From the NCBI GenBank assembly GCA_030247855.1, contig JAPDRN010000138.1, forward strand, positions 1-64,000: DNA of 64,000 bases. Direction: 5' to 3'. The position numbers and the translations under genes are program-made. The notes beneath the pieces were generated by a model. The model saw only the letters and a list, made by a program, of their open reading frames with translations, had not been told where the DNA came from and did not search any database. The DNA is from Knufia peltigerae. Its lineage: Eukaryota > Ascomycota > Eurotiomycetes > Chaetothyriales > Trichomeriaceae. Below, piece after piece: positions 51,346 through 61,500 of the stretch (positions are counted from its first letter, which is position 1; each line of letters opens with the position of its first letter).

Positions 51346-52632
51346 TATCGAAAGGGTGAAAGAGGACCGGCCGCCCACGGCCACGAGGAAGAAAAGAGTA
51401 TTCGAGAAAAGAAATAAACGATGTTCAATTCGGCATGCGCGCTTGCAGGCACGAGAATTCAATCGGCGGCTAACAAGGATGCTCGAGTCGCTTAGAGAAA
51501 GGCGAGAAGGCGTAAAAGGGCGAAGACGGCGAGCGCTTAAGGATTATTGGGCCAGAGACCTATAGAGGGACTTTATTCGAGGATGCTTGAGATGTTCATG
51601 TAGAGTCGGTTATGGTGTGAGAAAAGGACGTTCAGCTGGAACCGGTGGAAGTTGTGTTGTTGAGATCGAGGCCAGGACAGAATGCGCCGGAGCTATTTTT
51701 GGATACACAGCAGACGAGGCGGAAGCGTGAGAGGTCAGAGCGAAGGAGAACGGTAGTTGTAGAAGGACATGGTTGTTGTCAACGGTCAGCAAAGAGAAAA
51801 GAGAAGTTCTTGGATATAGCGAGAGGGTAGCGAAGATCTAGCCATGACCATGAGTCGAGTGGTATGCAGATCAAACAGTCCATCGCTGTGGCCGCCGTCG
51901 ATATGCTGGGTGGCCACTGTACGGAGACTTTGGTTGCCCTGCCCACTGGGTCAAATTAAATAGGGACCGTCTGACTAAACTAGCCGCCTGGGGAGCCTCA
52001 TACGGAGTATTGCCTACGGAGATACTACCTACCTGGATAGTAACGTTCCCAAGTACTATGAACTGTGTCTTAGAGTCCAGCCAGAAGTCTCAATATGCAT
52101 CTAGTTGCCTGAATAATGAGTCCTTGCCTAGGTCTGCCTCTTTGTGGTGCACTCATCATTCGTAGTTTGTGGACGGCCTGATCCCGTTGACGCTCCATAC
52201 TAAACTTCCCTACTGTCTGACGGTCGTAATATCCCAATGGCTTTTTGTAGTAGCTCGTTTCAGACAATCTGGTCTAAGCCTTTTTTGGATTGGAAGACAG
52301 CATTCCACTCATCGAACATTTTCCTCCAGATCTAAATGTACAAGTGTTGTAGCGAGTATGATCATTCGACATCAACATATTCATTTTCACAGCGGTAAGT
52401 CATGCGTGCCCATTGCCCTTGTTCCTGACTTTAATTCAATGATGATCACCAATATTGGAGCTGTCCTAGTCCAACGATGAGGACAACTTACTTTTACGCA
52501 ACTTTGCTGAACGCAAACACCTACCATCTTTCCTTTGCATATACTGATTTATGAAGTCAACACTAACATCCTCGACCCAAGACTTCACACCATGATAATA
52601 TCATAGTAACATTCTATTTCCTCCTTCCTACC
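51346..52632. other. Divergent intergenic region, 1.3 kb
   Basis: Separates the NBP2-like and SSU72 genes. Holds one TACGGAGTA (52001-52009) with a near copy at 52015. No gene recognised. Confidence 0.55.
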
Positions 52633-53538
52633 ATGTCGACCGATCCTCGATTGGCCCGCCTCCAGGGCCGCACTAACACTCCACAACCTCCCAAACCGCA
52701 GACACCACCAGCTCCTGCTACAGTCGCGGTAGAGTCCCCTTCACAAGCAACACCTCCACAGGTTGACGGAAGCGTTGATACGCCAGCACCCGTGGCAGCA
52801 CCTGCAGAACAACCTGACACGTCGTTCAAGCTCAAATTCTGCACAGTATGCGCCTCGAATAACAACAGAAGCATGGAAGCGCATTTGCGACTGTCGACCT
52901 CAGATCATAAATACCCCGTAATTTCTTTCGGTACGGGCTCCTACGTACGACTGCCTGGCCCTTCAATCTCCCAACCTCAAGTCTACAATTTCAACACGAC
53001 GTCCTACACGAAAATGTACGACGAATTAAACGCTCAAGATTCCAGACTATACCGTAATAACGGCATTCTGAACATGCTGGATAGAAATAGGAACATCAAG
53101 TGGGGACCGGAAAGATTTCACGACTGGGTTGTCGGCGCGGCGAGAATGGAGGCTCTGAATCGGGGAGACAAGGGCGCCGCCGGTGCCGAAGGAGGTGTGG
53201 TCGACGTCATTTTCACCTGCGAAGAGCGATGCTGGGATGCTGTAGTGGACAATTTGCTAGATAGAGGAGCGCCCCTCAATCGGCCAGTGCATGTGTTCAA
53301 CATTGATATTAAGGACAATCACGAAGAGGCACTTGTTGGTGGCGGAGCAATCCTCGAGTTGGCAGATGCTCTCAATGAAGCTGCAGTACAAGAGAGGCAA
53401 CTCAATGGCTCGACTGGTTGGGAAAATGGAACCGGAGTTGCACGGCAGAGTTTCGATGAGAGAGTGCCCGATATCCTGGCTAGTTGGCAGGAAAGGTGGC
53501 CCAACCTTCCTGCATTATGGACTCTTTCTTGGTTCTGA
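52633..53538 (+). CDS. SSU72: RNA polymerase II CTD phosphatase Ssu72 (301 aa)
   Basis: Single exon. The Cys-x5-Arg phosphatase loop is in KFCTVCASNNNRSMEAH (Cys73, Arg79). Other family blocks are VISFGTGSYVRLPGPS, YTKMYDELNAQDSRLYRNNG, NIKWGPERFHDW, DVIFTCEERCWDAVVDNL and HVFNIDIKDNHEEA, which contains the general-acid Asp region. Ssu72 removes phosphate from Ser5/Ser7 of the Pol II C-terminal domain within the cleavage and polyadenylation factor and acts in termination and 3'-end processing. About 65 residues rich in Pro and Gln precede the catalytic core; yeast Ssu72 lacks these. The C-terminus ends LPALWTLSWF. Confidence 0.95.
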   Translation: MSTDPRLARLQGRTNTPQPPKPQTPPAPATVAVESPSQATPPQVDGSVDTPAPVAAPAEQPDTSFKLKFCTVCASNNNRSMEAHLRLSTSDHKYPVISFGTGSYVRLPGPSISQPQVYNFNTTSYTKMYDELNAQDSRLYRNNGILNMLDRNRNIKWGPERFHDWVVGAARMEALNRGDKGAAGAEGGVVDVIFTCEERCWDAVVDNLLDRGAPLNRPVHVFNIDIKDNHEEALVGGGAILELADALNEAAVQERQLNGSTGWENGTGVARQSFDERVPDILASWQERWPNLPALWTLSWF

Positions 53539-53982
53539 ATAGGAAAAGGAACAAACCAGATTTGCTATTTAGCGAGGCGTTGGGAGGGGTTGTTATCCCA
53601 GTGGAACGCAATGAATATTATGATGAGATGCTATACACCTTAGAGAGTGTCAAACGATTGCATGAATTGAACTGGTTCATGAAATTTGTCCCACACAATC
53701 CTATATCTTTAAAAATGGAATCTGAACCGACTTATGAATTCGAGTACGAGTACGGAGTATTAGCAATAACTATTCTTCGTACTTAGATATCGAGGTACTG
53801 TACGGAGTATGCACGAGTATTGTGCCTTTGTAAAGCCGAGCGTGGACCTCGGTAATGTCTGTCCCCACGTCAACATCTGGTTGTTCTTTTGTGAGTGAGA
53901 CGTACTTGTCGGTCAATGCTAGGCTTTGGGTGTGTGCCATGTTCTCACAGTCTATTACGTTCCTTTTACTTTCGGTGTACAA
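53539..53982. other. Intergenic
   Basis: 444 bp between two co-oriented genes; carries two TACGGAGTA copies and nothing else recognised. Confidence 0.5.
53751..53809. repeat. Two copies of the TACGGAGTA motif
   Basis: Exact copies at 53751-53759 and 53801-53809, 50 bp apart in the same orientation, downstream of SSU72. Confidence 0.75.
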
Positions 53983-55314
53983 ATGCAAGTTTCCTCCTCG
54001 GTTGCAGCGTGTACTTGCATGTCCGGGTTCGGTCCTTTTATTAGAAGAAGTTCGATTTCTGTCACATCACGCTTTCTAGACGACATTATCAGCATTCGAC
54101 CTCGCACGACACCACCGCCGATACAATCCTATAGACGGAGTACAACAACGGCGAGACTTCCACATAGACGCTCATTCTGCTTCCGCAGCCTCGGCAAGTT
54201 TCCGAGACAGTCCTCTTGCATGGGTGCTCCCAAACCGGGAGACAGGCCTCACGTTTCTGGCCGACGTACGGGCGCAGGCACGGCGACCATGGCGCCGCCT
54301 TCCAAGTTCGAAGTCCGAGGTTACTCTGAGCACAAGTCCCCCAAGCCGGCTTCGCCGTCGGCCAGCATAGTCCTGATCTCCCCTTCGAACGAAATCCTCC
54401 TCCTCCACCGCGTACGGACGTCCTCGGCCTTTCCCTCTGCTCACGTTTTTCCCGGGGGTAACCTGGAAGCCTCGGACGGCCCGTTGCCGTCTGACCCGCA
54501 GGATGTGAACCGACACATAGACAGTGTCGCTTACCGCACGGGAGCGATACGGGAATTATTCGAGGAGACGGGCATCCTCCTGGCGCGGTCGTCGCGCGAG
54601 GCCGGGTCACTTCTGGCGGTGTCGAAGGAGCAGAGGAAGGGCGGGCGCGAGGCAGTACACCAAGGCAAACTCACGCTGGCGGACTGGTTGAAGAGCGTGT
54701 CCCCCTCGGCCGTGCTCGACACGAACCGACTCATCCCCTTTACGCACTGGGTCACACCCCCAAACGTGCCCAAACGCTTCACCACGCAGATGTACTTGTA
54801 CTTTGTCGACCGGGCCGAGAGCGGGAACCCCAGCGTCCACGCCACGGGGGACGAGGTCGAGACCATGGCCCCCGAGTGGCGGAGGGCGAGTGATTGGCTG
54901 GACCGCGCGCGGTCCGGAGAGGTCATCCTGTTCCCGCCGCAGTTTTTGCTGTTGTATTTGATATCTGGCATTCTGGATCGGGGTCTGGTGGGACAAGGGC
55001 GGCAGGAGGAGGACGAGACGGCGGTGGTCGCGAAACGGGACGAATTGAGAAGGAAGATCGAGGGCGAAGGGTGGACCAACAAGTTCATCAGTCCGATCGG
55101 ACTCCAGTTCGGTCGGGAGGATGGCAGGACGGTGTTGGCGCTGGACAAGCCAGGCCCGGAACTCAAGGGGAGCGGTCTGAAGGGCGATTCAGAGTACGTC
55201 GTGCTGGTCAAATTTAGAAAAGAAGGTCCCCGGCAATTGGACGTCGCACTCAGAAAAGATGTGCTTAGAGACGAGAGGGAACTCAAGGCGCAGAAACAGA
55301 AGGGCAAACTTTGA
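53983..55314 (+). CDS. Nudix hydrolase, NUDT19-like (341-443 aa depending on start)
   Basis: Single exon. The Nudix core starts PSASIVLISPSNEILLLHRV, continues with FPSAHVFPGGNLEASDG, and holds the Nudix box GAIRELFEETGILLARSS with the E-E metal ligands. The spacing between the first Gly and the box is extended, as in the NUDT19/RP2p group that hydrolyses CoA or acyl-CoA. Later conserved segments are THWVTPPNVPKRFTTQMYLY and ILFPPQFLLLYLISG. The first ATG gives an Arg/Ser-rich N-terminal extension of 102 residues that could be a mitochondrial presequence. The ATG at 54289 has a better context (ACCATGG) and gives 341 aa. The C-terminus is KGKL, only a weak match to a peroxisomal PTS1. Confidence 0.88.
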   Translation: MQVSSSVAACTCMSGFGPFIRRSSISVTSRFLDDIISIRPRTTPPPIQSYRRSTTTARLPHRRSFCFRSLGKFPRQSSCMGAPKPGDRPHVSGRRTGAGTATMAPPSKFEVRGYSEHKSPKPASPSASIVLISPSNEILLLHRVRTSSAFPSAHVFPGGNLEASDGPLPSDPQDVNRHIDSVAYRTGAIRELFEETGILLARSSREAGSLLAVSKEQRKGGREAVHQGKLTLADWLKSVSPSAVLDTNRLIPFTHWVTPPNVPKRFTTQMYLYFVDRAESGNPSVHATGDEVETMAPEWRRASDWLDRARSGEVILFPPQFLLLYLISGILDRGLVGQGRQEEDETAVVAKRDELRRKIEGEGWTNKFISPIGLQFGREDGRTVLALDKPGPELKGSGLKGDSEYVVLVKFRKEGPRQLDVALRKDVLRDERELKAQKQKGKL

Positions 55315-55568
55315 AAACATCTACTTGGCTCTTTGATAGAGTCAGTAAATCTTCATGATGGTTAGATGTGTGTTTAAAACGATGCATAACAACTGTAGAT
55401 GAGCAACGAAAGATGTTAGACAGTTAAAAGTTCTTGCGAATTTTGTCTTGTGTGTATTTACGGGGCCATGAAACTCGTACAGTCATATATCAAGCAGCAA
55501 AATCTGAGTCCGTATCTCAGTCTCTCCATCAACGCCACTTCGCCTTGCCGATGCAGCGACTACTACGA

Positions 55569-57454
55569 TCAAGAGTAGAGCTTCTTGTCGAAGCTGTCCA
55601 GACCGTGGACATTGCCTTCAGCCTGAGCGCTGACGCTGCGGAGTTCGAATCGAACCTTCCCTCTGCCGACGTCCTCGCGTAGCTCAACAAGACTCTTGCT
55701 GCCGATGTCCTGCAGTGAGTGCTGTAGACCAGCGATCAGGTATGGCACGAATTTGGTAACTGAGCCTCGGTCGAGGACAGAACCTGACACACCCTGGGCG
55801 ACCAGCAACCTATCACCCTCCGAGAAATATCTAGCTGTGCCGGCGTTGCTAGCCTTGGAGTCCTTGCCCCCACCGCCAGCTTTCTTGTCCTCCATGGCAT
55901 CGATGCTGCCCATGCCTCGATAAGCCTTGACGAGCTTACCTTCACGGTTGACGAAGGAAGTTCCAGGAGACTCGGTGGTACCAGCAAGGAGACCACCCAT
56001 CATCACGGTCGAAGCTCCCATAGCGAGACCTTTGACAATGTGGCCTACGTTCTGGATGCCACCATCAGCAATACAAGGAACTCCAAACCTTGCCGCGAAC
56101 GACGACACGGAGAAGACTGCCGCAGCCTGAGGACGGCCCACAGCCATGACTTCCTGCGTGATGCAGGCGCTGCCACTACCCATACCGATTCTCAGGCCAT
56201 CGGCACCTGCAGCAATCAGGTTTGCGGCTTGTTCTCGAGTCACTACGTTTCCAGCAATAACGTCGAGATCAGGGTATGTTTGCTTGATGTATTTGACCAT
56301 TTCAATCTGATATAGGCTGTTACCCTGGCTGCTGTCGAGGATGACAATGTCTAGACCAGCTTCAACCAACTTCTGGAGTCTGTTCTTATCGTCTGGTCGG
56401 GTACCGATAGCAGCGGCAGCAATCAATTGTTTCGAGTGGGGTAGTTTTGAGGCAAGAGGATAGTTGAGGTTCTTCAGAAGATCGGATCGCGAGAGCAGAG
56501 ACACCAGATTACCATCCTTGTCAACAATTGGCAACTTGCCCTTTCGGGATTTGCGCAGGACTTCGTTGGCCTCTAGAAGAGTGGTTCCTGCTGGTGCGGT
56601 GATCAGGTCTTTCGACATGACCTCCGTCACCAAATCTTCTGGCTGAGGGTGGAACTGGATGTCTCGAGTTGTGACAATGCCAATCAACTTGGACTTGAGC
56701 TGGCCGGTTTCTATCAAGTCTTTCAGTCAGTCGACGCAAGACAAAAGAAGATTGTGAACAAGGTAAAAACGTAGTTGACTCAGACAGAAATCTCCAAAGA
56801 ATCCCCATTGCAAATTCATGCTTCGGATGAACGAAAGTTTAAAAGGGTAAAATGGTTGAACATCATCGAAATGAGCAGAACGAGCTGTGTGCAGACATAC
56901 CGGTGACTGGAAATCCGCCAAACCCCCATTTGTCCTTCAGTTCTTTGGCCTCAGCGACAGTGGTCTTTTGGGAGAGGACGAGAGGCTCAGAGATGAAGCC
57001 ATTCTCGTATCTCTTGACTTTGCGGACCATATCTGCCTGATCTTCCGCAGAACAATTGTGATGAATGACACCTAGGCCACCCAACAGAGCCATATGAATA
57101 GCCATATTCTCTTCTGTGACAGTGTCCATAGGAGAGGAGAGGAGCGGTGTCTTGAGGGAGATGCGTTTGGTGATCGGGGAGTCGAGTGCAACTTCAGAAG
57201 CGGCAAAACCTAACCACGTCAGGATGGCAGAGATCACCGCGTCAAAGAGGCCTACCGATATATCCCGGCTGGATGAGGAAGTCGTTGTATGTCAAGGCAC
57301 CATTTTTCTTCGAGTCGAGCAAGTCGTGGACATCAAGACCATCGCGGGACTTGTACTCCTTGAGTACTTCGAGGGCATTTCGCCAGTCCAACTTCTCGAG
57401 GTCTCGGTTGAGAGGGACGCCATTGCTGGCAACATCTCCATTAGTGATGGGCAT
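55569..57454 (-). CDS. IMD: Inosine-5'-monophosphate dehydrogenase (549 aa)
   Basis: Three exons (57256-57454, 56901-57209, 55569-56710) with introns of 46 and 190 bp; 550 codons. N-terminus MPITNGDVASNG, then the barrel start ALTYNDFLIQPGYIG, LLSSPMDTVTE and GGLGVIHHNC. A Bateman module with two CBS domains follows (GIVTTRDIQFH; LPIVDKDGNLVSLLSRSDLL). The catalytic half has VILDSSQGNS, IAGNVVTREQA and the active-site loop RIGMGSGSACITQEV with the nucleophilic Cys. The flap region is KAYRGMGSIDAMEDKK. The enzyme oxidises IMP to XMP with NAD+, the committed step of GTP synthesis, in the cytosol. It is the target of mycophenolic acid. Divergent from the IQGAP gene. Confidence 0.96.
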
Positions 57455-58571
57455 TTTGCGACTGGTGGAAGAACAGCACACGTCTATGAAACAGTGATAC
57501 TGGGGGACAGGAAGGGGTTTCCCGAGAAAAAGAGAACGAGTAGAAAATTCGCGGTGTGAAACTTTTTTCAAGGGAGAGCGAGATGCGCTAAAACCAAAAT
57601 GGAATGGCTCGTCCCCGCCCAAGAAAAGACACTGGCTACGATCAGTGATCGGTGTACGGAGAACAGACAGTCAGTCACTGCCAGACCATCATGACGGCAC
57701 ATCGCTGACCTGTTGATAAAGGAGGGTGTCAACTCGGGAGCAATGTAATTACTACCTGGAAACGCCTGAGGCTTCATGTATCGACGAGTCACTGATGGCC
57801 TTCTCTTCACAGGTAAGGTTTGTGGCAAACATGGCACAGTTGAATTTCCCTTAGCCAAAAGCCGTCATCGGTAACAGCTCAGATATATATTGTCGATGCC
57901 AACAGAAGCTGTGAAGTTTCGTAGAGGAGGGTTGGGGGATTGTTGACAGGATCAGTGGCGGCACCTGACAGAACTAAACACCTCGCTTCGAGATGCGAAG
58001 CAAGCGGCACCGTATCAAGCAAGACCCAGTAGAATAGTCTACCGCTCAGACAAGACCATCATGTGTATTAGATGTATCGGAAACAAAGAGTGCCTTTCCA
58101 GCTGACACCTAACTTGTATTCTGGGATGAATATCGCTGCCTAAGGCGTAGACTGAAATACTGTACGTACAATGGGTAGACACTGCGACATGGAATGCGTC
58201 AGACAGAATTATCCAGGTGAACCATTGGTATGGTCAGCCTTGGAAAACCATCGTCTGACTAAAGAGATTCCTCTTGCGTGCCAGCCAACCGCTTTCCTCC
58301 ACCCCCGCTTGCTTGGACTATTCCAGATTCAGTACTGTCAACAAAAGATTCACAAGATGCCTGCTTCTTCTACCAGCTTGACCTTGAAGTGTCTTCATCA
58401 CATTGTCCTTACAACCCGCAGGCGCAACGATTGTTGATCTTCCAAAAGTACCAGTTCATTTAATGCAGGATTATTGATTCAGATTCAGCCGCATCTGAGG
58501 ATGCAATCGCCGTGTCAAACATTCTACGCATCCGAGCTTCTCGCACCTAACCTTTTATCGCGCTTTTCGGA
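57455..58571. other. Divergent intergenic region, 1.1 kb
   Basis: Between the IMP dehydrogenase and IQGAP starts. No frame I can support; assumed to hold both promoters. Confidence 0.5.
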
Positions 58572-61500
58572 ATGTCCCAATACGCCCTGCGGCGAACGCA
58601 GACAGACATCTACTCTGGGAATCCCCAGCGGCAACCCTCGGTAGCCTCAACAGTATCGTCAGCCTATTCTGCCGCATCGAGTGCATTCCCTCCGAGTCGA
58701 ACGAGCACGGTGACGTCGACCAATTCCAGCCTTTATTCGAGGGCGTCTCCAAATCACAAACGGGGAATCAGTGAAGCTGGAGAAATGACCCCAACGCGGT
58801 CATATAAAGGCCACAGCAGCGTTGAAAATAGTCCCGACCACGTCTACCGAAATGTCCGCCAAACATTGCGACCTCTGCCGCAAGCACCGTCGCCCAACGC
58901 AACTCCACGACGCCCGAGCGGTAACCACGTTCGGGCGCAGACGCTCGATCGATTCCCCCAAAACCATACTGAAGACATCTTTGTCGACAAGCACTTGCAC
59001 GAACATCACTTTGAATCGCATCATTCAAGGCCACACCTCCACCATGCCGCTACCTCTCCGCATGGCAATACATTCAAAGCGCCTGATATACAAGAATTGC
59101 AAAAGTCATCGACGTCACATCTCAGAGCCTTGTCTAGATTTGCACAAGATGGAGACGCGGAAGAGTTTGGGATCACGGCCGCGGGCCACTCGGTCGTCGG
59201 CTTACACAATCGGAGGCAACTCAAACGAACTGATTCTATCGCTCCTGGTTCACGAGCAAAAGCTAAGAGCTATGGCTGGGGAGACAGAAACTGGATGGAC
59301 AAACAGCGACAATTTCTCCAGGCCTATGAATACCTCTGTCATATAGGCGAAGCAAAGGAATGGATCGAGGACATTATTCACAAACCAATCCCTCCGATCG
59401 TGGAGCTAGAAGAGGGTCTGCGCAACGGTGTGACCCTCGCGGAGGTTGTCCAAGCATTCCATCCTGACCATAATCTCAAGATCTTTCGGAACCCCAAGCT
59501 ACAATACAAACACTCGGACAATATCGTCATGTTCTTCCGCTTTCTCGAAGAGGTCGGCTTGCCAGATCTCTTCCGGTTTGAGCTTATTGATTTATACGAG
59601 AAGAAAAACATCCCGAAAGTCATTTACTGTATACACGCTCTGTCATGGCTTCTTTACAGGAAAGGCATGGTAGATTTCCGTATCGGCAACCTGGTTGGTC
59701 AACTCGAATTTGAGCATCACGAGTTGGAACAGACACAGCGTGGCTTGGATAAAGCAGGCATTAGTATGCCGAGCTTCTCAGGTATGGGTGCCAGTTTTGG
59801 TGCCGAACCAGAGCCAGAGCCGGTTGAGACGGAAGATGAGCGCATCGAACGCGAGTTGCAGGAGCAGGAAGCTGCCGTGGTTGAATTTCAAGCCCAACTG
59901 AAAGGTGCACTGGTACGTCTACGGCTTGGGGATATGATGCAGCAGCTGTGGGATGCAGAAGAGGCTCTTGTCGACCTTCAGTCTCGTGTTCGTGGCGACT
60001 GGGCGAGACAAATTGCAGGCTATCGTTTGGACATGCAGCGTTTTGCAATAAATCTTCAGGCCTCCTGCCGTGGGTATCTAGCTCGGACCAGTCAACAGAA
60101 AAAGGAACAGCTTTGGAAGGCCCGCGAAAAGGATGTGTTGAAACTGCAGAGTCTTTTCAGGGCTTCACGAGTCAGAGCAGAGGCGAGCCAGACAAAATCT
60201 CAAACTCGCAAACATGACGCAGGCATACGCAGCCTTCAAGCCGCTATTCGTGGTGCTCTCTCCAGAAGAGATGTAATTGATCAATATGAAGAAACCAGGT
60301 CTTCTGAGAGGGAAGTCTTGCGGCTGCAAGCTGGAATTAGGGGCATGATGCAACGACAACAAATGAAGAGGAATCAACACGCACTCGATTTGCAGGCTCT
60401 TGCCATCACAGAATTACAAGCAAACGCAAGATCAATGATCACCCGGCTTACACAGTCCAGGATGCATGAGTCTTTGCAAGAGTGGTCTATCAACTGGACA
60501 ACCCTGCAAGCCAATGCTCGCGCCGGTCGAGTACGGGGACATATCGCACAGATGAAGCAGAGGCTACGTGCGGAAAGTGCGTCTATCAGCCGATTCCAAG
60601 CTGCACTGAGGGGAGCCAATGCCAGAGAATCATATAGCTCATTGCAACTTGCTCTGCTTCGACAATCTCAAGCAGTCATACCCCTGCAGGCTACGATGCG
60701 CGGATTCACCTTGCGTCATCAGCTCCAGCAGCAGCGTGCGAACCTGGAACGACATGTTCCCAAGCTGGTCCACTTGCAATCAATGGCTCGAGGAGCAATT
60801 TCACGTTCACAGGTAGCTGATCTCCTCAACTCACTGGAAGACACTGCCGAAAGTGTTATTGAGCTACAATCTTCTATTCGCGCCATGCTCTGTCGCATTG
60901 GTGTGGCTAGTTTGCTAGGCGATCTTGATGTCCATGACGGAGCAATCACAGACTTGCAAGCCATCATCCGAGCAAGTGCTATCCGTTCCAGATTCCGAGA
61001 GAAACAACGCTTTTTCAAAGAGAACATGGAAAAGGTCGTCAAGATTCAGAGTGTTGTACGAGCAAAGATACAAGGCAAAGCTTATAAAAGCCTGACTTCC
61101 GGCAAGAATCCCCCAGTAGGGACACTCAAAGGCTTCGTCCACCTTCTAAACGATAGTGATTTTGACTTCGAAGAGGAGGTAGAGTTTGAACGACTCCGCA
61201 AAACTGTTGTGCAGCATGTCCGACAAAACGAGTTGGCCGACCAATATATTACACAGCTGGACATCAAGATTGCTCTCCTCGTCAAGAACAAAATCACTCT
61301 GGATGAGGTTGTGAAGCACCAGAGACACTTCGGTGGTCATGTTGGTGCACTACTTCCCAATTCTGATATTGCATCGAAAGACCCATTCGATTTGAAAGCA
61401 CTCAACAAGACTTCTCGACGAAAGCTGGAACATTATCAAGAACTCTTCTTCCTGCTTCAGACTCAACCCCAGTATTTGGCACGGCTCTTTAGACGCATAA

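Noticed and set aside
54531..55307. A 258-codon minus-strand open frame
   Set aside because: Complement of the Nudix gene; Ser-rich shadow.
56776..56782. TGACTCA in the IMP dehydrogenase intron as a Gcn4/CPC1 site
   Set aside because: It is inside an intron, not in a promoter, and a 7-mer is expected by chance several times in 64 kb; mentioned only as a note.
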